The position numbers and the translations under genes were made by a program. This document shows, piece by piece, positions 61,601 through 64,000 of a stretch of DNA of 64,000 nucleotides (its first letter is position 1; every line of letters begins with the position of its first letter). The notes under the pieces are model-generated. The model was not told the DNA's origin, did not search any database, and was given only the letters and a program-made list of their open reading frames with translations. Where the stretch lies: contig CM072878.1 in NCBI GenBank assembly GCA_036937835.1, positions 18,208,501 to 18,272,500 of the forward strand, in the 5' to 3' direction. The DNA is from Pampus argenteus. Lineage: Eukaryota; Chordata; Actinopteri; Scombriformes; Stromateidae.

Positions 61601-64000
61601 ATGGACCAAACTCAACTTTGATGTTTACGAGTCCACCACGTACGAGGCTAAGAAGATGATTGAAGGTGTACTTTATGAGATGAGAGTGTTTGCAGTCAAC
61701 GGCATTGGCATCTCTCAGCCAAGTGCAAACTCAAAGCCCTTCATGCCCATCGGTGCGTTGCCATTTGTCATTAGCAGAATGGTTAATTAATACAGGCTTT
61801 TCACACAATGCTCATTTCGATGCAGCTTAACCTACCTCCCATCCCATTTACACTGTGTATTAATGTATTAATTAGCTCCTGTCTCTCTCAGCCCCCACCA
61901 GCGAGCCCACTCGTCTCACGGTGGATGATGTGACAGACACTACCTGTGCACTCAAGTGGCGTCCTCCAGAGAAAATCGGAGCAGGCGGCATTAATGGTTA
62001 CATCATCGAGTACTGCAAAGAAGGAAGTAAATACGTGCACTTTATAATAAGATGTAACTAATGCCATTATTAGGTTATACATCAGTTACATTTGGGAAAT
62101 ACTAATAATTTACTTTCTTAGATGAGAAGATGGATACCACTATATTGACTCGTGTTTTAAGGCTACCACTAGCATCTGATTAGAGTAGCTTAGCATAAAG
62201 ACTGGAACCGGGGGGAAAACTTAGCTTAGCTCTGTCTAAAGGTAAGAAAATGGACCAACCAGAAACAGCTCACTAGTTAAAATGTTATATTACATTTGTT
62301 TCACTCTTTTTTGAGGAGTTGTGGAGGTCTGGACAAACTTCTTGACTGGATGCAGTGATTTCCTTTAGTCTTCAGGAAGTTAAAGCACCTAAAAAACCAC
62401 GACTACAACTTGAGAGTTTTTCATCTAACTCAAGAAAAAAAACAAATAGGTGTATTTTACCAAATTCATTTAAGGACAACTTCCTCGCTTGTCTCATCTC
62501 TCAGGTGACCAGTGGGTCCAGGCTAATGAGGCACCAGTGGAAAAGAACCAGTACCGGGTGAAGGGTCTCCCAGCAGGGGAGAAGATGCTGTTCAGGGTGG
62601 TGGCCGTTAACATCGCCGGGCGCAGCCCCCCCGCCACTCTCGGCCAGGCTGTTACTATCAGAGAGATCATGGGTCAGAGACATTTTACACGCATATGTCA
62701 TCTTTTATAATGAACAGTTGTGCCAGTGTAATTCCACTGTGTATCCTGATATTTCAATAACTTATATTTTTGGTACACATGCACAGAGTTGATTTATTGT
62801 TTCCTTTTCTGTCTCTGTCCACCGCTCAGAGAACCCAAAGATCCGCCTTCCTCGCCAGCTGAGGACCAAACTCATCAGGGTTGTGGGCGACAAGTTGAAC
62901 TTGGTCATCCCCTTCCAGGTAAGTCCAAGCACGGAGAATACAAGGAGCTAATAGATAAAAACTCAACTGGAAGGACAAGACATGGCAGATTTAGTTTTTG
63001 TTTACATGTTCAAAAGTGAAAACTAACTGAATAAATGCTCAAGATATTCCTATGGCTGCAATCTCATGGCGCATTAGGTCTTCTTTTGAAATGGAAATAA
63101 GACAGCAAGAGCTCAGAGTGCACCGCTAGGATTACAGCATTTGACAGAAACTTCATGGCATTAGTTTAAAAAAAAAAAAAAAAAAAAAAAGAGCGATCTA
63201 TAAGTCCAAAGGGGAAGCCATTGTTACAAATAACATCGGACAAGAAAAAGTGAGTCGTTTGAAGAAGCAGATAAAAAGCCTGCAAGACGGAGGATGAACT
63301 TCATGAAGTTCACCCTCAGTTCATTCATCTCATCCAACATCTGGACAGAGTCTGTTCCTGGTTTCACAAATGTTCAGAAATTTACTACTGAAAAAAAGAC
63401 ATTGAAGTGGACATAGAGTATCATGCACATCCCCAGGTCTATATTTATATATTGGGGCTCTGCTGGAATAAAAAAACTCCTTATTTATCTCATACTGGCC
63501 CTTTAATCAGCCTCTTTAGCTTCTGTCTCCGGCTCCAGAGGCTACTTAAACAAACAATAGTAGGATTTCACTTCTTTTTCTTGTTCTTTACCTAAAATAT
63601 AAACTTGTCAAATACATCCGTACATGTTTGAGCCCGAAACATGAGTGTGGACAACACGAACGATCATGGACCAACTTTAGCAACAGCCTTAGCAACAAAA
63701 GCTACCAATGGACAACAATCTGATGTCATCCTGAGGAGGCATTAAACCATATGTCTTTAAGTTATTCTGTTATTTCACTTTAAAGGCCGCTTCCGTCTAA
63801 ATATTTCTCTGTTTTCACTATCTATCACTCTTAACTGCAGGGTAAACCTCGTCCTGTCGTGACCTGGTTCAAAGACGATGTGCTGCTGGAGGACAAAACA
63901 GTGGGAACTCGTACCAGTGACGTGGACACCATCCTCTTCATACGGTCCGCAGAGAGAACCCACTCTGGAAAGTACACACTGTCCGTTCAGATCGAGAACA
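33957..64000 (+). CDS. MYBPC2: Myosin-binding protein C, fast skeletal type; 5' part, 29 exons, runs off the window
   Basis: Exons: 33957-33978, 43430-43465, 43676-43684, 43842-43862, 46267-46284, 46739-46759, 48364-48378, 48901-48984, 49073-49221, 49685-49802, 50042-50090, 52014-52025, 52229-52285, 52406-52578, 52842-52974, 55084-55208, 57164-57269, 57579-57748, 58583-58748, 59165-59271, 59364-59393, 60207-60346, 60581-60740, 61302-61406, 61564-61752, 61892-62026, 62505-62672, 62830-62918, 63841-64000+. Phases agree throughout; 2767 nt visible. Domains: Pro/Ala/Glu/Lys-rich N-terminus (1-58), C1 Ig (about 60-163), M-motif with KIAFEYGITDLRGMLKRLKK (165-261), C2 to C5 Ig (262-640), C6 and C7 fibronectin III (641-839, with FDGGVPIKGYLMERKK and WRPPEKIGAGG), C8 Ig (840 on, cut). 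There is no C0 domain and no cardiac C5 insert. The C4 text (LTVKAAEQAVFKCEVSDEKV) points to the fast isoform, as does EMC10 next door. Known role: thick-filament protein binding myosin, titin and actin and tuning cross-bridge cycling. I cannot tell which teleost paralogue (a or b) this is. Confidence 0.94.
37965..37974 (+). promoter_or_regulatory. MYBPC2: MEF2-type site in MYBPC2 intron 1
   Basis: TTATAAATAG fits YTA(W)4TAR. Intronic MEF2 sites are common muscle enhancer parts; this is a motif match in AT-rich DNA and could be chance. Confidence 0.25.
39802..39840. repeat. (CA)n microsatellite
   Basis: About 19 CA units with one CG interruption, in MYBPC2 intron 1. Confidence 0.95.
43187..43244. 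repeat. 58-bp perfect palindrome built on (TA)n
   Basis: AATGCA, about 46 nt of alternating TA, then TGCATT; the whole unit equals its own reverse complement. It lies 185 bp upstream of MYBPC2 exon 2. Confidence 0.95.
43944..44004. repeat. (CA)n microsatellite, 82 nt past MYBPC2 exon 4
   Basis: About 30 CA units with three CG interruptions, in the intron after the 21-nt exon 4. Confidence 0.95.
44690..44950. repeat. Dispersed repeat, family sharing a CATGATAYGTCCC end (copy 1)
   Basis: It ends in CATGATACGTCCCTTTTAA, nearly matching the end of the copy at 49240-49500 (CATGATATGTCCCGTTTAA). The body includes TTAAAGAGACAGGAGCTAAA. Left boundary uncertain. Intronic in MYBPC2. Confidence 0.5.
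45543..45970. mobile_element. Miniature inverted-repeat element with TTAA target duplication
   Basis: The left end AGGGGAACAACA and right end TGCTGTTCCCCT are inverted repeats (11 of 12 bases). Each is flanked outside by TTAA (45539-45542 and 45971-45974), the target duplication of piggyBac-type and some other elements. The 428-bp interior has no transposase ORF. It lies in the MYBPC2 intron between microexons 4 and 5. Confidence 0.75.
46308..46498. repeat. (TG)n compound array with TGAC interruptions, 23 nt past MYBPC2 exon 5
   Basis: About 190 bp of TG units broken at intervals by TATGAC or TGAC. On the MYBPC2 transcript it is a UG-rich tract just downstream of the donor of the 18-nt exon 5. 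Confidence 0.95.
46597..46643. repeat. (CA)n microsatellite, 95 nt upstream of MYBPC2 exon 6
   Basis: About 23 uninterrupted CA units. It is complementary to the TG array at 46308-46498 in the same 454-nt intron. Confidence 0.95.
49240..49500. repeat. Dispersed repeat, same family (copy 2)
   Basis: It contains TCAAATACATCCGTACATGTT, then CGAGCCCGAAT and GACTTTAGCAACAAAGGCTAC, shared with 63597-63745. Its right end is shared with 44690-44950. It lies in the MYBPC2 intron after exon 9. Confidence 0.65.
51375..51640 (-). pseudogene. Decayed Tc1/mariner-type transposase fragment
   Basis: The minus strand encodes FSQGDNALVHRTHVIAKW followed by LGEHENDV. This resembles the second catalytic Asp region of Tc1/mariner transposases (a DNA..HR core, then a KW-F-E-H stretch). 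Upstream in another frame is a FKAILSDHVRP-like segment, so at least one frameshift separates them. The downstream Trp-Pro-x-x-Ser-Pro-Asp segment and the terminal repeats are not recognisable. It is a relic in the MYBPC2 intron between exons 11 and 12. Family assignment is by eye. Confidence 0.55.
54455..54550. repeat. Dispersed repeat fragment (same family as 15010-15115)
   Basis: CACAGAACTACTCTCCTGAG, ACTGAAAACGTGATCG and CTGTTATTAGTCTATGGAG match the other two copies. It lies in the MYBPC2 intron after exon 15. The same 2.1-kb intron holds further unplaced AT-rich sequence (53200-54450) with no coding signal, and a (GT)n tract at 54833-54858. Confidence 0.6.
59625..59735. repeat. Dispersed repeat fragment, inverted copy
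   Basis: TTTTCAGTCTCTGGAGAGTA and GTTCTGTGTACAATGC are the reverse complement of the copies at 15010-15115 and 54455-54550. It lies in the MYBPC2 intron after exon 21. Confidence 0.6.
62115..62500. repeat. Partial copy of the foldback element family
   Basis: AGATGGATACCACTATATTG and TTAGCATAAAGACTGGAACC correspond to the left half of the element at 11990-12680. The right inverted arm is not evident. It lies in the MYBPC2 intron before exon 27 and reaches close to that exon's acceptor. Confidence 0.6.
63597..63745. repeat. Dispersed repeat, partial copy 3 (same family as 49240-49500)
   Basis: It starts TATAAACTTGTCAAATACATC, then CCGTACATGTTTGAGCCCGAA and AACTTTAGCAAC. It is truncated before the shared right end. 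It lies in the last MYBPC2 intron of the window. The rest of that intron (62919-63596) holds a poly(A) tract at 63169-63190 and nothing coding. Confidence 0.6.

Overview
The window is vertebrate nuclear DNA, almost certainly from a ray-finned (teleost) fish. It is intron-rich and loaded with (CA)n/(TG)n microsatellites and short inverted-repeat DNA elements. The proteins I can assemble are clear orthologues of vertebrate genes, with GT-AG splice sites and matching phases at every junction. All exon coordinates below were read by eye from frame, splice consensus and remembered family sequences; no alignment or transcript data were used.

Layout. (1) 541-6399, minus: TBC1D17, a Rab GTPase-activating protein, 17 coding exons, 626 aa, complete. 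(2) 8799-11378, plus: AKT1S1 (PRAS40, mTORC1 inhibitor and Akt substrate), 5 coding exons, 352 aa. It lies head-to-head with TBC1D17, as the two genes do in human 19q13.33. (3) 13884-18875, minus: a compact stand-alone PRY/SPRY (B30.2) protein of 197 aa in 4 coding exons, tail-to-tail with AKT1S1; I cannot give it a gene symbol. (4) 24273-27800, minus: EMC10, a subunit of the ER membrane protein complex, 7 coding exons, 255 aa, plus an alternative terminal exon. (5) 33957 to the window end, plus: MYBPC2, fast skeletal myosin-binding protein C, 29 exons visible (about 922 codons), cut by the window edge inside the eighth domain (C8, Ig). MYBPC2 next to EMC10 also repeats the human 19q13.33 neighbourhood.

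The most interesting material is: a run of six tiny phase-1 exons encoding the MYBPC2 N-terminus, with long UG and CA tracts in the introns between them; the SPRY gene, whose two leader exons resemble the MYBPC2 leader in size, phase and encoded residues; and a duplicated, mutually exclusive last exon in EMC10. Between genes and in introns there are several dispersed repeat families with two or three copies in the window, one TTAA-flanked miniature element, a foldback element, a decayed Tc1/mariner-type transposase fragment, a 19-bp minisatellite and a long TTTCC array.

The genes do not form one pathway. TBC1D17 and AKT1S1 both touch nutrient/mTORC1 and membrane-traffic biology and may share a promoter interval. 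MYBPC2 is a sarcomeric thick-filament gene and EMC10 is a housekeeping ER gene. I saw no CRISPR array, tRNA, rRNA or viral gene.
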